Source: Pleodorina starrii (taxonomy: Eukaryota; Chlorophyta; Chlorophyceae; Chlamydomonadales; Volvocaceae). Taken from it: a DNA stretch of 64,000 nt. The stretch lies in the NCBI GenBank assembly GCA_030267565.1, contig BRXU01000022.1:1136001-1200000 (forward strand). The letters run 5' to 3'. This document shows, piece by piece, positions 1 through 11,979 of the stretch. Below the pieces are notes generated by a model, which did not search any database, had not been told where the DNA came from, and saw only the letters and a program-made list of their open reading frames with translations. The position numbers and the translations under genes are program-made. Positions within the stretch are counted from its first letter, which is position 1. Each line of letters begins with the position of its first letter.

Positions 1-222
1 TTCGGCCGCGATCAGCTGTTACTATTTCAAACTTCAACTTGAATGAACACATGAACGCACGTATATCAGCAATACAGGATGCAATATGCTATCAGAAATG
101 CCGAAACGAAAAGCGAAATTCCGGAAAATCCAAATTACATCCACCACACACACGGACACCATTCCAGTGGGGTAAGGCCTCCGCTTCTCTAGCTACGCTA
201 GAGGCGCTACGGCGACAAGCGC
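1..222. repeat. Dispersed repeat, copy A
   Basis: This stretch is related to 2094-2315 in the same orientation. Both copies open with ttcggccgcgatcag, both carry gaaatgccgaaacgaaaagc (about 94-115 and 2190-2211), and both end in a near-identical block of about 50 bp, ggggtaaggcctccgcttct followed by the small palindrome ctctagc-tac-gctagag and gaggcgctacggcgaca. After that block the copies diverge. Copy A is cut by the window edge, so the true 5' limit is unknown. No ORF in it looks coding. It is probably a mobile-element fragment of unknown class. Confidence 0.7.
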
Positions 223-256
223 GCGCCCTGTGGGCCGCGGGCTGCCGTAGCGCCCC

Positions 257-620
257 TTGCGGATGCGGACGCGACCCGACGCGACGCGACAGGACGCGAC
301 GCGACACGACGCGACGCGACGCGACGTGACGCGACGTGGCGCGACGCGACGTGACTCTACACGACGTTACGTGACGCGACGTGACGCTATGCTACGCTCC
401 GCTATGCTCCATAACGATCCGCTACACAACGCTACGCTAGGCTACATGACGCGACGACGCGACGTCGTGTTGCGTTGTGTAGCATTGTAATGCGATCGTG
501 CATGCTGCGCTGCACTACACGACGCGACGCGACGCGACACGACGCGGCGCGACATGACACGACGCGACGCGACGCGACGCGACGCGACATGACGCGACGC
601 GACGCTTCACTATGCTAGTC
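257..620. repeat. Pentanucleotide satellite, GCGAC type
   Basis: The stretch is dominated by tandem gacgc/gcgac pentamers with scattered substitutions (gacgt, gacac). It grades into gctay-type pentamers around 365-430 and returns to pure gacgc at 520-605. Because 5 is not a multiple of 3 and the unit contains no stop, several frames stay open. The Arg/Asp/Thr-rich ORFs across it are therefore artefacts. Confidence 0.85.
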
Positions 621-1345
621 TACGGCGATGGCGAGCGGCGACGACGACGCTCGGTGGCGAGCGGCGACTATATGTTGCTATGTTCCGCTACGCTTCACTA
701 CACAACGCTGCACAACGATATACAACGCTATGCTTTGCTACGTTCCGCTATGCTCTGCTACACTCCACTATGCTTCGTTACGCTCCGCTACACAATGTTA
801 TGCAACGCTACGTCACGCTCCGCTATGCTATGCAACGCCCTAAGTAGCGCGTGTGCACGATCGCATTTTCCTTACAAATCTCAGTAGGTGTGTGAAGCAT
901 GGGTGCATGCGGGTATGAGTGTTGGAACACGGGTGCACGATTACAGTCGCGTGCACGCTAGGCTACGCAACGCTATGCTACACTATGCTACGGTAGGCTA
1001 CATGACGCGACGCGACACGACGCTCCACTACGCTCCGCTATGTTCCGCTATGCTCCGCTACGTTCCGCTATGCTTCGTTACGCTCCGTTACACAACGCTA
1101 TGCAACGCTACGCAACGCTATGCAACGCTATGCAACGCTGCGTTACACTATAGTACGCGACGTGATGCTACACGGTGCGATGCTATGCTATGCTATGCTA
1201 TGCTATGTTATGCTATGCTATGCTATGCTATGCTACGCTACGCTACGCTACGCTATGCTACGCTACGCTACGCTACGCTATGCTACGCTACGCTATGCTA
1301 CACTACGCTACGCTATGCTATGCTATGATTCACTATGCCAGTCTA
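621..1345. repeat. Pentanucleotide satellite, YGCTA type
   Basis: The array consists of cgcta/tgcta pentamers, imperfect at 660-840 and 960-1140 and nearly perfect at about 1170-1325, where only the first base of the unit alternates C/T. It appears to share ancestry with the gcgac array, because mixed units (gctac, gcgac, gcaac) interleave. Low-complexity Leu/Arg/Tyr/Ala/Met ORFs in all forward frames are by-products of the stop-free unit. Confidence 0.88.
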
Positions 1346-1429
1346 CGCTCCGCTACGAAACGCTATGGTCCGCTACATACACTCCGAAAATGCGATCGTG
1401 CACGCTGTGCTGCACTATGCTTCGCGACG

Positions 1430-1860
1430 CTAGCCGAGCGCAGCGGAGCGCAGCATAGCCAAGCACAGCGCAACGCAGCGCGGCGGCGAGCGGTGACGAC
1501 GACGAGCGGTGGCGAGCGGCAACGAATTACGAGCGGCGACGACGCGAGCGGCGACGAGCCGCGACGAGCGGCGACTAACTTTGAGCCGAACGCAGCGGAG
1601 CGTGCGCGGCTTTAATCGCCGAGCGAGCGAGCGACAGCGTAGCGAAGCGCAGCAGAACGTAGCGGAGCGCTGCACAGGCGCGCACGACTTTAATCGCCGA
1701 CTACGCGACGCTCCGCGATACGCTCCGCTATGCTTCGTTACGATCCGCTACGCAACGCTATGCAACGCTCCGCTACGCTCCGCTATGCTATTCAGCGTCC
1801 TAAGTAGCGCGCGTGCACGAGCGCATTTTCGTCGCAAATCGCAAGGCGACTGACTTTGAC
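1430..1860. repeat. Degenerate gcgagc/gacgac and YGCTA repeats
   Basis: The region holds short-period repeats of agcg, gcgacgac and gcgagcgg, followed at 1690-1800 by another block of YGCTA units. The end of the block (cctaagtagcgcg, then gtgcacgagcgcatttt at 1813-1829) repeats the end of the first YGCTA block at 839-869. This indicates a higher-order repeat of roughly 0.9-1 kb. Confidence 0.7.
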
Positions 1861-2093
1861 AAGCCTAACGCTATGATATCACACATAAATGTACGTATGA
1901 TATATCTATATGCGTACAACACATTTCGCGACGCAAAATAAGTTTACGCACTTTACGCGTCGGGGTTTCGGAGCCGAGCAATTCCACTTCGCGATAGCAA
2001 CGCGATTCACATCGCGCCGCCATGTCACAATTCCACTATAAAATATTTGACAGCGATTGCGATGATTTCCACGCGCGGAGACGTTAATGCGAC

Positions 2094-2315
2094 TTCGGCC
2101 GCGATCAGCGGAATCTATCACAAACTCAAAAATGGCTGAACATGCGTACGGATGCATATCCTGCAATACAAAATGCAATATGCGATGAGAAATGCCGAAA
2201 CGAAAAGCGAAAAGCTTAAAAAAAAGTATTACAACGGACGGACGGACGGACGGACACCATTTGATCGGGGTAAGGCCTCCGCTTCTCTAGCTACGCTAGA
2301 GGCGCTACGGCGACA
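2094..2315. repeat. Dispersed repeat, copy B
   Basis: This is the second, direct copy of the element at 1-222, with indels. It is complete on its left side, where ttcggccgcgatcag begins at about 2095. It contains a (ggac)n/(acgg)n run at 2236-2258 and the palindrome ctctagc-tac-gctagag, and ends in ggcgctacggcgaca. The two copies bracket the satellite block, so the satellites may sit inside or between two insertions of the same element. Confidence 0.65.
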
Positions 2316-2763
2316 GGGCGGGGCCCCCCTGGGCGCTTCGCGCTGGGGCCCCGCCCAAAAAGAAAGAAAGTATTACGCTGGACCGTTAGCCCTTGCGTGG
2401 GTTAAGGGAACAGACTGATGCCTCATCGGCGGGTACAGCCCATTACCGCAGTGACCGCCTTTTTGACTAAGATGGGTTGCTTCTCCCACCCACTCAGTGT
2501 CTGGACTCCGTCTCACTCAGATCACATCTGGGTACCCGCACGCATTCTTCCCAGATATGCCAGACACATCATCGTTGAACATTCAACCGTGATGAGTTGT
2601 ACCAGTGCAGGGGACAGGGACATGGCTAAAGAGCCATGCGATCACCTGCTGTTCGTTCCCACACCAGGGCCCCCATCGGTCACCCAGCCCTCTGCGAAGG
2701 CCGAGATCGAACTGGTGACCTCTCGGTCACCAATTTAGTGCCCTAACTCTCAGGCACTCCTAG
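2225..2763 (-). mobile_element. Possible tRNA-derived SINE (minus strand)
   Basis: Read on the minus strand from about 2763, the sequence has a D-arm-like hairpin (gtgcc ... ggcac around an A-box-like tgcctgagagttagg, complement of 2741-2757). About 40 nt later comes a B-box-like gttcgatctc (complement of 2703-2713). This is the spacing of an internal pol III promoter. The body then runs into the conserved 3' block shared with 150-222 and ends in an A/T-rich tract near 2215-2230. tRNA-related SINEs are known from Chlamydomonas, but the T-arm here does not pair well. The call is an inference. Confidence 0.35.
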
Positions 2764-3301
2764 GGGATAGTAAATGACTAACGTTAGCACATGCCCCACC
2801 ATGCCCCATTCCCGATCAGGCCCCCCCGCCAGGTGCCATCGCAGCACGTGCCCTTGCGACTCGCGGGTCATTAAGGAGGGAGCAGGCGGGCTCTTCGTCC
2901 ATACATTTAGATAGCGTCAGGCAACTTTGCTCCCCCTATGTGCCTTGAACGTCACATTTCTCTGATGCCGCCTTGGGACGGTGTACAACAGTACGGTATG
3001 CCCAACGGAAACCTCCATCCAAACCATCTTGCCTAACGAAACCATAATGGCAATTAGGCTTGAGAAAACACGTACTTGAAATACTTCTAAAAAAATACAT
3101 TGGTTGGCAAGTTAACTACGAGGAGCCTACCATTCGCGCCAATATCGTTTGAAGCGCTTTTTGTTACGGGGTTGCGCCATTCAAAGGACGGATTGGCACA
3201 TTGCCACATATTTGTACCTCTGTCGCGAAGAACTAGTCGCCTTTGGGGATCTACATCGCGGTTAGGGGCCGGTGCTCCCGGCCCAGCCCAGGCCGGCTAC
3301 A

Positions 3302-6300
3302 ATGGCTGAGGGCGTTCAAGCGTTTGGGGAGATTTGGCTGGGCAGCAGGGGTGGAGTGGTGAGCGCTCGGCTGGCGCCGCATACAACATTTAAATTGTTC
3401 GTCGGCGCCAGCGTAATTAGCAAAGTTGTCTTGGATTTTGCAGTCATCAGGACAGCTGAAACTCACGCCGTCGGGCTTCGTATGGAGACGAAAACAAGGC
3501 AGCAAAGTTGTGGAGGTCAAGAAGGAAGAAATTGAAGGCCTCTCGTGGACAAAGGTGCCACGGGGTTGCCAGCTGAGTGTGCGTCGCAAAGGGGCAACCA
3601 CGCTCAACTTCCTGGGCTTCCGAGATAAGGTGCGGCTTGGCCTGAGAGGGAGGGGTCCTGTTGTTGAGCGTCAGCTACGTGCGGTTGCGCGTGCCCCTTC
3701 TTGGTGACCTTCATAATCCAGTAACATCAGGGGAGGAACGGCGTTCGCTCCGGGACTAGTTATTTGCGAACAGCGCTGCAGGTAGCGAAGTGGTGCACGT
3801 GTGTTTCGACACGGGGGTTGGCGCCTGTTTGCGGAAGGCCTCCACGTTCCGAAGGCTCAAACCGTACGCATCCGCCTGTCTTATGCAGAATGAACTTGGT
3901 GGACACGCCTGCTTTCAGCGCCGCGTGTCCCCCCTCTCACTTCACACCATACATGCCCCCCAAACCCTTGCCCGTCAGGACCTGGAGTCATTGCAGCAGT
4001 ACACCCGAAATGCGCTTGCGCTCCCGGAAGGAATTTCGGAGGAAGCGCTGGCCACAGGAGGGCACAATTGGGGTGCTGTGCAGCTACGCGGCGCCTCACT
4101 TGCCTTCATGGTCGGCGGCAAGGTGGCATTTGAGATGCCACTGCCGGACGTCTGCACAGCACAGCAAAACAAGGTGATTGGTAGCTGCTTAGCACAGCCC
4201 TCTTGTTGCGCGCCGCGCATGTGACCCGGAATAAACCTGACCAACCCGCAGGACGATGTGATGCTGGAGCTTCACGTTGACGACACGGGGGGCGAGGTGG
4301 CGGAGGACATGCTCCAGGAGCTGGCGTTCTATGTGCCGCCGGGCAACGAGGAGTTCCCGGCTCGTGCAGATGACGTACCAGCTGCCAAGGTTCGAAAGGA
4401 TCACATGGGTCCTTAAGCAGGGTGGCTTTAGGATTGTTGTGAAAGGCAAACGGCGAGACTGCAATCGGGAAACGTGTGTTTGGGGTAGGGAGCGACGCCG
4501 CGGGATAGGTTTGGCGGGCGCATCCTGCACCGATGCTGTCTGTGCGAAGCGAATTACACGGTCAAACTGAGCGAGTCGTGCAGTGCGGTAAGGTATGTGG
4601 CGCCGCATCTTCCGCAGACACATGCCTCAGTGAATGGGGAATGAGATGAAGACGGGAGCCCCAAAGCCCGTGTGGCCAGGGACGCCTCGTCAAAACTATG
4701 GAGCCATACGCGTAATGGCAATCTGCTCCGCTTGCCCGTGCATGCTGAGAGGGCTCTTTCCGTTTCCACGGTTTCGCCCTTCCGCCAACATGTTGCAAAG
4801 GCCCTTTCAATTTTCGCACCATCTCGGCCCTGTTCGACAGGTCATGCTGGACGCGCTGCTGCCGCACGCCGACACGGAGGCCGCCGCGGCAGACGAGCCG
4901 GTGTGCGTGTTCAGCGAGGTGGGCATCTTGGCGCCGCGCGGACGCTTCGACATCGAGATGCACCTGGGCTATCTGCAGCTGGGGGGACAGGTGAGAGCGC
5001 GGAGCGACCCGAAGTTGTGGGGGCTCGGCCGGTGTGGTTCGGTATTGGGGATGTTGAGAAAGGCATCGGACAAGTAGGAGTTGTTTGTGGCATTGTATGG
5101 GAGTTGCGGGCTCCGGCGGTGGGTTGCGCAGAGTGATCGAGTATGGCAGGCGGGTGATACGTGTGGCGTGATGGATTGCACGTGGTTCGGCCCGGGGGCG
5201 GGCGTTATTTCGCAGGATTTTGGCGCGGGCTTGTTCCGAGAGATTGGTCAGTAGGTTTGAAGACGGGCGTGAGTGGGTTGAGAACCCGTTTTGGGTCCGG
5301 GCGGCCGGTCTGCTCGAAACGCCAGTTCCAGCATGCACGGTTTGCGTTTGCCGGCGCCCTCAAGCCGCTTCGGTTTCGCTTGATGGATGTTGCCTGGCTG
5401 GTCCCACCATGCGCAATCTCGCCGATGACTTACAGCCGTGCGTCTGAACACGTTCCGCTGCTCTTCCGCAGTCGCAAGACTTCAAGGTCCGCTATACCTC
5501 CATCCAGCGCATCTTCATCCTCCCCAAGCAGAACACGCCTCACACCCTGGTCGTCATCTCGCTCGATCCGCCTATCCGCAAGGGCCAGGTAGGCGCGGGC
5601 CGGCACAGCAGCGGCCCCCGCAAAGCCGCAAGGCCTTGCTCTCACACCGCGGCGCGTTGTCGCTTCTGCGTCTGTGCGGCGCGCTTGTCCCCCTAAATCA
5701 CGTGCATCGCGGGGCGAGATGGGTGTTGTTGCCGTCAAGCGCATGAGTCTGGTGGATTATCGTGCGACCGCTCTTGTGTAAACCTGAGCGTGTTCTCCCG
5801 CTAAGGTGGTGGGAATTCATACCACGTGTGGCCTCCCTGAACCCGCCTCCAGACCTACTACGCGCACCTGCTGTGCCAGTTCCCCACGGAAGACGACATC
5901 ACTGTGGAGTTGGACATTACGGAGGAGGCGTTGGTGGCCAAAAACGAAAAGGTGCGGTGGGATACGGGTAACTCTCCAGAGGGAAGCGGGTGCCTCAGGG
6001 TATGTACCGTACCTCAGCAGGAGAACGAGGAGTCGAGCAGCAGTGTCCAACTGACGGACACAGGGCGGACAGCGACCCCGCTCCCGTAGACGGGCCTTGG
6101 GTCCCATGGAAGTTGGCAAACCATCTATCGCAGCTGCAAGCTTTGTTTGTGATGGACGATAATTTCGAAGTTGGCATTGGCGCGTTGCCCTACATCACGC
6201 TGTATCCCCGCGCTTTTTCCCGTATCCGTAGAACGGCGGCAAGCTGGCGACGGAGATGTCGGGGCCCGTGCACGAAGTGTTTGCAAAGCTGCTGCGTGGC

Positions 6301-9079
6301 CTGTCGGGGGCGCGCATCACCAAGCCGGGGCACTTCCGCAACGCTGGTGGGGAGGGCTTCTCAGTCCGCTGCTCCTACAAGGCAGACGACGGGCAGGTGA
6401 GGAGACGGGAGCGCCGGAGGGCTTGCATTATGGAAGGCCATCGGTGGTGCGCATGAGGTTGAGAGGCGAGGACGGCTGCGGAACCGGTGGGATACTTTAC
6501 GGACATGTGTTGGAAACCATCCTGTTGGCGGGTGCCGACATGTTGGCTAAGGACGGGATCTGTTGAGACTGGATGCCTTGGTCCGGCTTTCTTGTGCGCG
6601 CGGCCCTGCACGGTCATCCCGTCACTGAGGCTGTCTCCCTACGCGTTGCACGCTACATGCTCCGCCATCCGCCATCAGGACCCGCTTATAGCCCGGGCCT
6701 GCGCTCGATTGCTGACCGCCCAGCCCCCACCTCACCTGACCCCGCCCCGCACCGTCTTGGATCTGATGCGAACGCTATGCTGCAGCTCTACCCGCTGGAT
6801 CGCGGCTTCTTCTATGTGCACAAGCCGCCGCTGCTCATCCCAGACAACGACATCGAGTCGGTAGAGTTCGCCCGCCAAGGCAGCGGCGCCGTCTCGTCGT
6901 CGGTGCGGACTTTCGACTTGGTGATCCGGCTCAAGGGCGGCACCGAGCACATGTTCAGGTGAGGCCGCGACCCCGCGGGCTTGGGTCGTGCCTCTAGGGC
7001 CTCGCCACGGATGGGCGCTCACGGGACGTGGCTCCGCCAGTCCCGGTGCACTGCTGCAATTGTCGCCCGCGCGTTCTGGTGCGGTCAGGATGTGTCTCAC
7101 CCACGGAAATGTTAGGCTTGTCGGGTCAACTGCTGGCTTTGATTTCGCCTTGGCCAGGGTGCTACTAACTCCTGCAGTTTCAGCGTGTGCTTGCGCGGAA
7201 TCATGGTTTTGCGTCCATGGCGTCAGAGGTTGCTGCCCCAGCGCCATGTGCATCTAAGCTCACTCTGCGCGGCGACGCCGCGGCGGCCTTATGCAGGAAC
7301 ATCCAGCGCTCGGAGTGGGGCAACCTGTTCGAGTTCATCAACACGAAAAAGATCCCCATCGAGAACCTTGCCACCGCCAAACGCGGGCCCGGCGGCGCGC
7401 ACGCGGGCTTGGATGCCGATGACGACATGGACCCAGGTGGGTGGGTGGGTGGTGGGGATAGATTTGCCCCTGGGACACCCTCCGGGCCACCGGCCGGCTT
7501 ATATGACACGACCTCACTGGACTAGACACACTAGCCGTGTTCGTGTTGCCACCTGTGCGTACCTGCCTACGGTAGGCAGCTTACCTGCCGCTACGGCTAG
7601 TTAAGGGCGCATTAAGTGTTCTTACTCTCGCCCCTACTTTGCTCGGTGCTTGCAGGCATGCGCCGTGCTGCCGCTGAGGCGGATTATGAGGACGACGAGG
7701 ATGAGGACGAGGACTTCGACGGTGGTAGCGGCGGCAGCGAGAGCAGCGAAGACGAGGACGAGGACAGCGACGCAGAAATGATAGAGGAGGATGGTGCGTG
7801 ACGCGAGGGCGCCTCTCGAGCCGTCTGGAAGGGTCATTGTGCCCTTCGGGAGCACGTGTGCTTGGGCGTGCTTGACTGGCTTGCACGCGACAGATGTTTC
7901 GAAGAGCGAACATGGTCGTCTGCGACATCAACCATCTCCGAGCGATGACACGCTCGTATGGCCTGGTGTGTTCTTACTTGCACAGGCGTCCCCGCGGAGG
8001 CCTTTAAGCTCAAGGGCAAGCGGAAGGAGAGCGGCGGTAGCGCCGGAGACATGGAGGAGCGGCCGGCCAAGAAGCCTGCAAAAGGTGCGTGATGCCAGCC
8101 AAACAATTTCAATACTGCGTGCGTGCGTTTGAGCTGAAATCGAGCTCAAGGCAAACAAACGGTTTTTTGTGCCAACCAGGCCATCAGCGCATTAGGGGAT
8201 CAGCGCATTCCGCACCTTTTCTTACCCCGTCCAGTTTGTATGACTGCACAGATTCATGCTTCATCCCGTGCCCCTTGCGCTTGCAGAGAAGCCGACGCCC
8301 GCTCCCAAGAACGAGTCCGCTGGCGGCGGCGACGCTGGTGGGAGCGGCGGCAAGGGGGCGGGCAAGGGCAAGGGCAAGAAGGCCGAGCCCGCGGAGGGCG
8401 GCAAGCCCAAGAAGGAGAAGAAGGTCAAGGACCCCAACGCGCCCAAGAAGAACCTGACCGCCTTCATGTACTTTTCTGGCGCAACTCGCGACAAGGTCAA
8501 GGCGGAGAACCCAGGTGAGCCGGTTGCACATCCGCCGCCGTGAGCTTAGCCCTCGGATGTAGGTTTGAGTTTCCAGCGGACCGGGTTGGAAAGCGGGTGC
8601 GCCGGTTGGTTGGTCCGATGACGGGTCGAGCCGTCTCCTTAAACGCCATCCTGTACCCAGCGCTGCAGACCGGAGACGTTTTGCGTCTGTGGACTACACA
8701 CAGCGTATTGCAGCGACGTCCGTGTCGCCTGTAGCCCCCCTTTCTCCTTTGGTTTCAAGTTGAACTCGTGTATAATTCGCAATTGCGACATCGGAGGACT
8801 TGACCATCGTCCTCGTCTCACCACTGGACGCCCCCCTGTCACCTGGCGGCGCCGCCCACGCATGCAGGCATCGCGTTCGGCGAAGTAGGCAAGATGCTTG
8901 GCGAGCGGTGGAAGGCCATGAGCTCGGAGGACAAGGCGCCTTTCGAGCAGATGGCCGTCAAGGACAAGGTCCGCTACGCCGAGGCCATGAAGGCCTACAA
9001 GGAGAAGGGAGGCGGCGCAGCGGCCGGCAAGGACGCGGGCGGGGAAGTCAGCGACGCTGGTGGGGAGGATGACGAGTGA
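3302..9079 (+). CDS. SSRP1: FACT complex subunit SSRP1 (Pob3 plus HMG box)
   Basis: This encodes the structure-specific recognition protein, which with SPT16 forms the FACT histone chaperone that moves nucleosomes during transcription and replication. Modelled exons: 3302-3358, 3444-3629, 3979-4173, 4252-4374, 4841-4990, 5472-5588, 5853-5951, 6232-6396, 6786-6958, 7297-7436, 7656-7793, 7986-8084, 8287-8514, 8868-9079, giving 693 residues. This is close to animal and plant SSRP1. The N-terminus (MAEG...FGEIWLG...RGG, then [15 protein letters not shown]) and the PH-like core ([29 protein letters not shown]) are diagnostic. A very acidic Asp/Glu/Ser stretch lies at about 495-530 and a Lys-rich linker follows. 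One HMG box at about 596-670 is split between the last two exons, with an acidic tail ending GGEDDE. The start ATG is the family start. No key block is missing. Confidence 0.96.
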
Positions 9080-9426
9080 AGCTGGGTAGTGAGGGCTTCC
9101 AGGGGAAGGGGCATCTTAGGCATCGGGGCGGGGTAAGTGGGTCTGGCTTGCTGCAGGGCTTGCTGCGCGGGTTGTGTGTACAAGAGGGCTGTGTCCTCGC
9201 CTAGGCCGCTGCCTGGCGGGACTGCCTTCAGTCGCAAGGCAGGTTACTGCGTATCATAAGGAGCTGCACCGTGTATTGGAGCAGACGCGCTTGACTCGGC
9301 AGCTTCTTACCACGATTTCGACGATCTGTCGGCATTACGTGCGGCTTGTGGGTAATGGATGCTTGACTTTTAGGTGTGTGTCCGGGTGTGAGATTTGCAG
9401 TGCGTAACGAGGAGCTGCAGGAGGTT

Positions 9427-9431
9427 TGTAA
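9427..9431 (+). other. Poly(A) signal TGTAA of SSRP1
   Basis: TGTAA, the canonical volvocine polyadenylation signal, lies about 350 nt after the SSRP1 stop at 9077-9079. That is a normal 3' UTR length for these algae. It is the only copy seen close behind the gene. Confidence 0.6.
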
Positions 9432-11435
9432 GCCATACGTTTTGACGTATGCGCAAGTCGACTAGAGGCGGCCACCTGCCCCGGTTCGGGCCTCATCGGG
9501 TGACCTGTTAGCGGGCGGAGGCGGACTTGCATAATGGTGATACGCGCATATGATGGTAGGCCAAAACGCTAAGCAGTCTGTGAACCGTTGGATTGGTCGA
9601 GGGCTGCTCAGCTCTGCGCCCACTTCTTGTTGGTTTGCCCGCTCACACCGACAGCAGCACATGAACGGTTTAACAAATTGGTTGCATACCGGTACTCCAT
9701 CCGCATTCAGTCAAGGAGAAATCGTCTCTCACGCTTCTCACCTGCGCAAACCACATTGACACGCGCTCATCTGTGTGACCGGATCTGAACCTACCCAACG
9801 GTGCTCACACGGATCTGCTATTGTGTGAGGCATCAAGGTTTAAACCATGCGCCACCATGGGGCTGGGGTTCCTTTGTCATGACACACTGCGTGTGGAGCA
9901 AGACGCGCCGTACGTAGCAAAGGTTACCGCATGACAGCTCGGTAACGGCTGAGCCGCGAAGGGGTCCTTGACCGACGGAGTCAGCAGCGGAAACAGCAGG
10001 CCTTTTGCCGGACAGTTGCCGGATGCAAGGAGCGCTTTTTCGCTTCACTCGTCGTGCCTTGCAAAGGCATGGCTGTCTTTCGCCGACCCCCCCCCTCCCC
10101 CCCACACACACACCTACAATATAAAAGACCCATATCCACTTCGGTGTCACTTACCGGGATAGCTGCACGTGGCTGTGGGGACGTTTGATAACGCACTGCG
10201 GAATGAGGAACCAGAGCAGTGCCATGGATGAGTGTGTACCGTATCGTGCCATACCGTACCGTGCCTGTCCCTTCGCCCGCCTTCACCGCGCGCCACTAGC
10301 CCTGGGTTCCTCTTCGGCCCTAACCCTGTCGCACCGACCCCACGCACCACGCGCCCAACCGTGCTGCTGTCGATGGCAGGTAGGCAGAGGCCGCAAGCGC
10401 ACGCACGCTGACAGCCGGCCTTCAGCCGCCACCCGCGTGCCAATACGGTACACAGTTCCGGCACGCCTCCACTCTCTCGGCCTACCCGCCCCTCCGCCCC
10501 AACTCCTACGGATTCCACACACGGAGCCTGCTGGATAGCGTTCAGTCATTGGTTCAAATTGGGTTGGGTCTTGGGTTGGTAGGTCCGATCCGCGTCATCA
10601 GCACACCACACCGCAGCGCTCGCATGCAATCTGTCACAAAACGTCACACAGCGGCTGATAGAACGTGTCAGTGTCAGTGCCGCCGGCGGCCAGCCACTAG
10701 CCACCCGAGCATCGCATCGCACCGCATCATGCCTCCATCCACCCCGGCCGCCCCATGAGCTCGGCTTGGTTCCATCCAATGCACTCAATCAGCCCAATGT
10801 GCCCTTCGGCCCACACGCCCACGAATCCCATCCCCCACCCGCCTCCCCTCCTGCTCCCCGCACTCCTCCTCCCCGTCCCTCCCCCTTGTCCCTCCCCACC
10901 TACCCCCGAGCTGTATGTGCTAACTGGGACCGTCTCGGAAGGGAAATGACGCGACGGGAATGACGGCGCTTTTCCAGCAGCCGGGGGGAGCGAGGTTAGG
11001 GGGTACCAGTTCCTGATGAGGTTAGGGGGTACCCGGCACCTATCGTAACTGAAGGCAGCAGAACCCTAAACCGAAGACGACTGCCCCAACACACACCCGA
11101 ACCCAAACACACCAAACGCACTTTACGACCAGCTCAGCGAGTGGGCGATCAAGCGGTCAAGATAGAAGCGCGGGCACACCGCAGGACGGAGGTTCACGCT
11201 GTGATTATGCCTGGCGTGCGCAGAGGTTGCGACTCACGCACAGAAGCACAGAAGCCTTCCGTTGCGTCCTGCTATCAATGGTGGTGGAGAAAAGCGGCGA
11301 AAAGTGGTGAAGCCAGCCAGCCGTGCGTGATTGGTCATGCATCGGACGCACGCTGGCCGATTTGCAAAATGGTGTCGTACTGAACCCAAACTGCCGCGCG
11401 TCCGGACGCCCTCTTGGCCTCGTTTGGACGAAATT

Positions 11436-11979
11436 GATCACAATAAACTCAGAACGTACTTGTGGAAACTGTTTGCCGCTGTCCAAGGCGGCTTTGAGGT
11501 TCCGCATACGTGTTCAGACGTTCCGACATCGTCGCCTGGGCAGCCCAGGTAGCGGGCCAAACAGCCGCAGCGCCAAACAGCCGCAGCGCCTTGCTGCATG
11601 GCTTCCAAAAGGTTTGCCAGCAAACAAGCTTCGGGTTAGCAACATTGCGCGCACGCTCAGGCAGTTTCAGAGGGCGGTTTCAGAGGCCGATCAAGGCAAG
11701 GCGAAAGCCGCGAGCTGCAGCTCCCGCCGCCCTCTGAAACTGCCTGCGCGTGCGCGCAACGTTGCTGGCCCGAAGCTTGTTCGCTGGCAAACGGTTTTGG
11801 AAGCCAAGCAGCAAGGCGCTGCGGCTGTTTGGTGCTGCAGCGAGCTGTTTGGCCCGCTACCTGAGCTGCCCACGAAACGATGTCGGAACGTCTGAACACG
11901 TACCAGTATGCGGAACCTCAACGTCACCTTGGACGGCGGCAAACAGTTTCCTCAAGTACGTTCTGAGTTTATTGTGACC
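11436..11979. repeat. Foldback (long inverted repeat) element
   Basis: The arms, about 245 bp each, are nearly reverse complements: 11436-11680 against 11735-11979. The left end reads tcacaataaactcagaacgt at 11438 and the right end is its complement, finishing at 11977. Matches continue inward (tgttcagacgttccgacatc; agcgggccaaacagc; gcagtttcagagggcgg) to a short loop near 11681-11734. Arms differ by scattered substitutions and small indels. It may be a MITE-like or foldback transposon, and its transcript would form a long hairpin. No clear target-site duplication was seen and no protein is encoded. Confidence 0.85.

Noticed and set aside
888..1615. Long overlapping ORFs rich in Leu, Arg, Tyr, Ala and Met
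   Set aside because: They are translations of a stop-free pentanucleotide satellite open in several frames; no gene signal exists.
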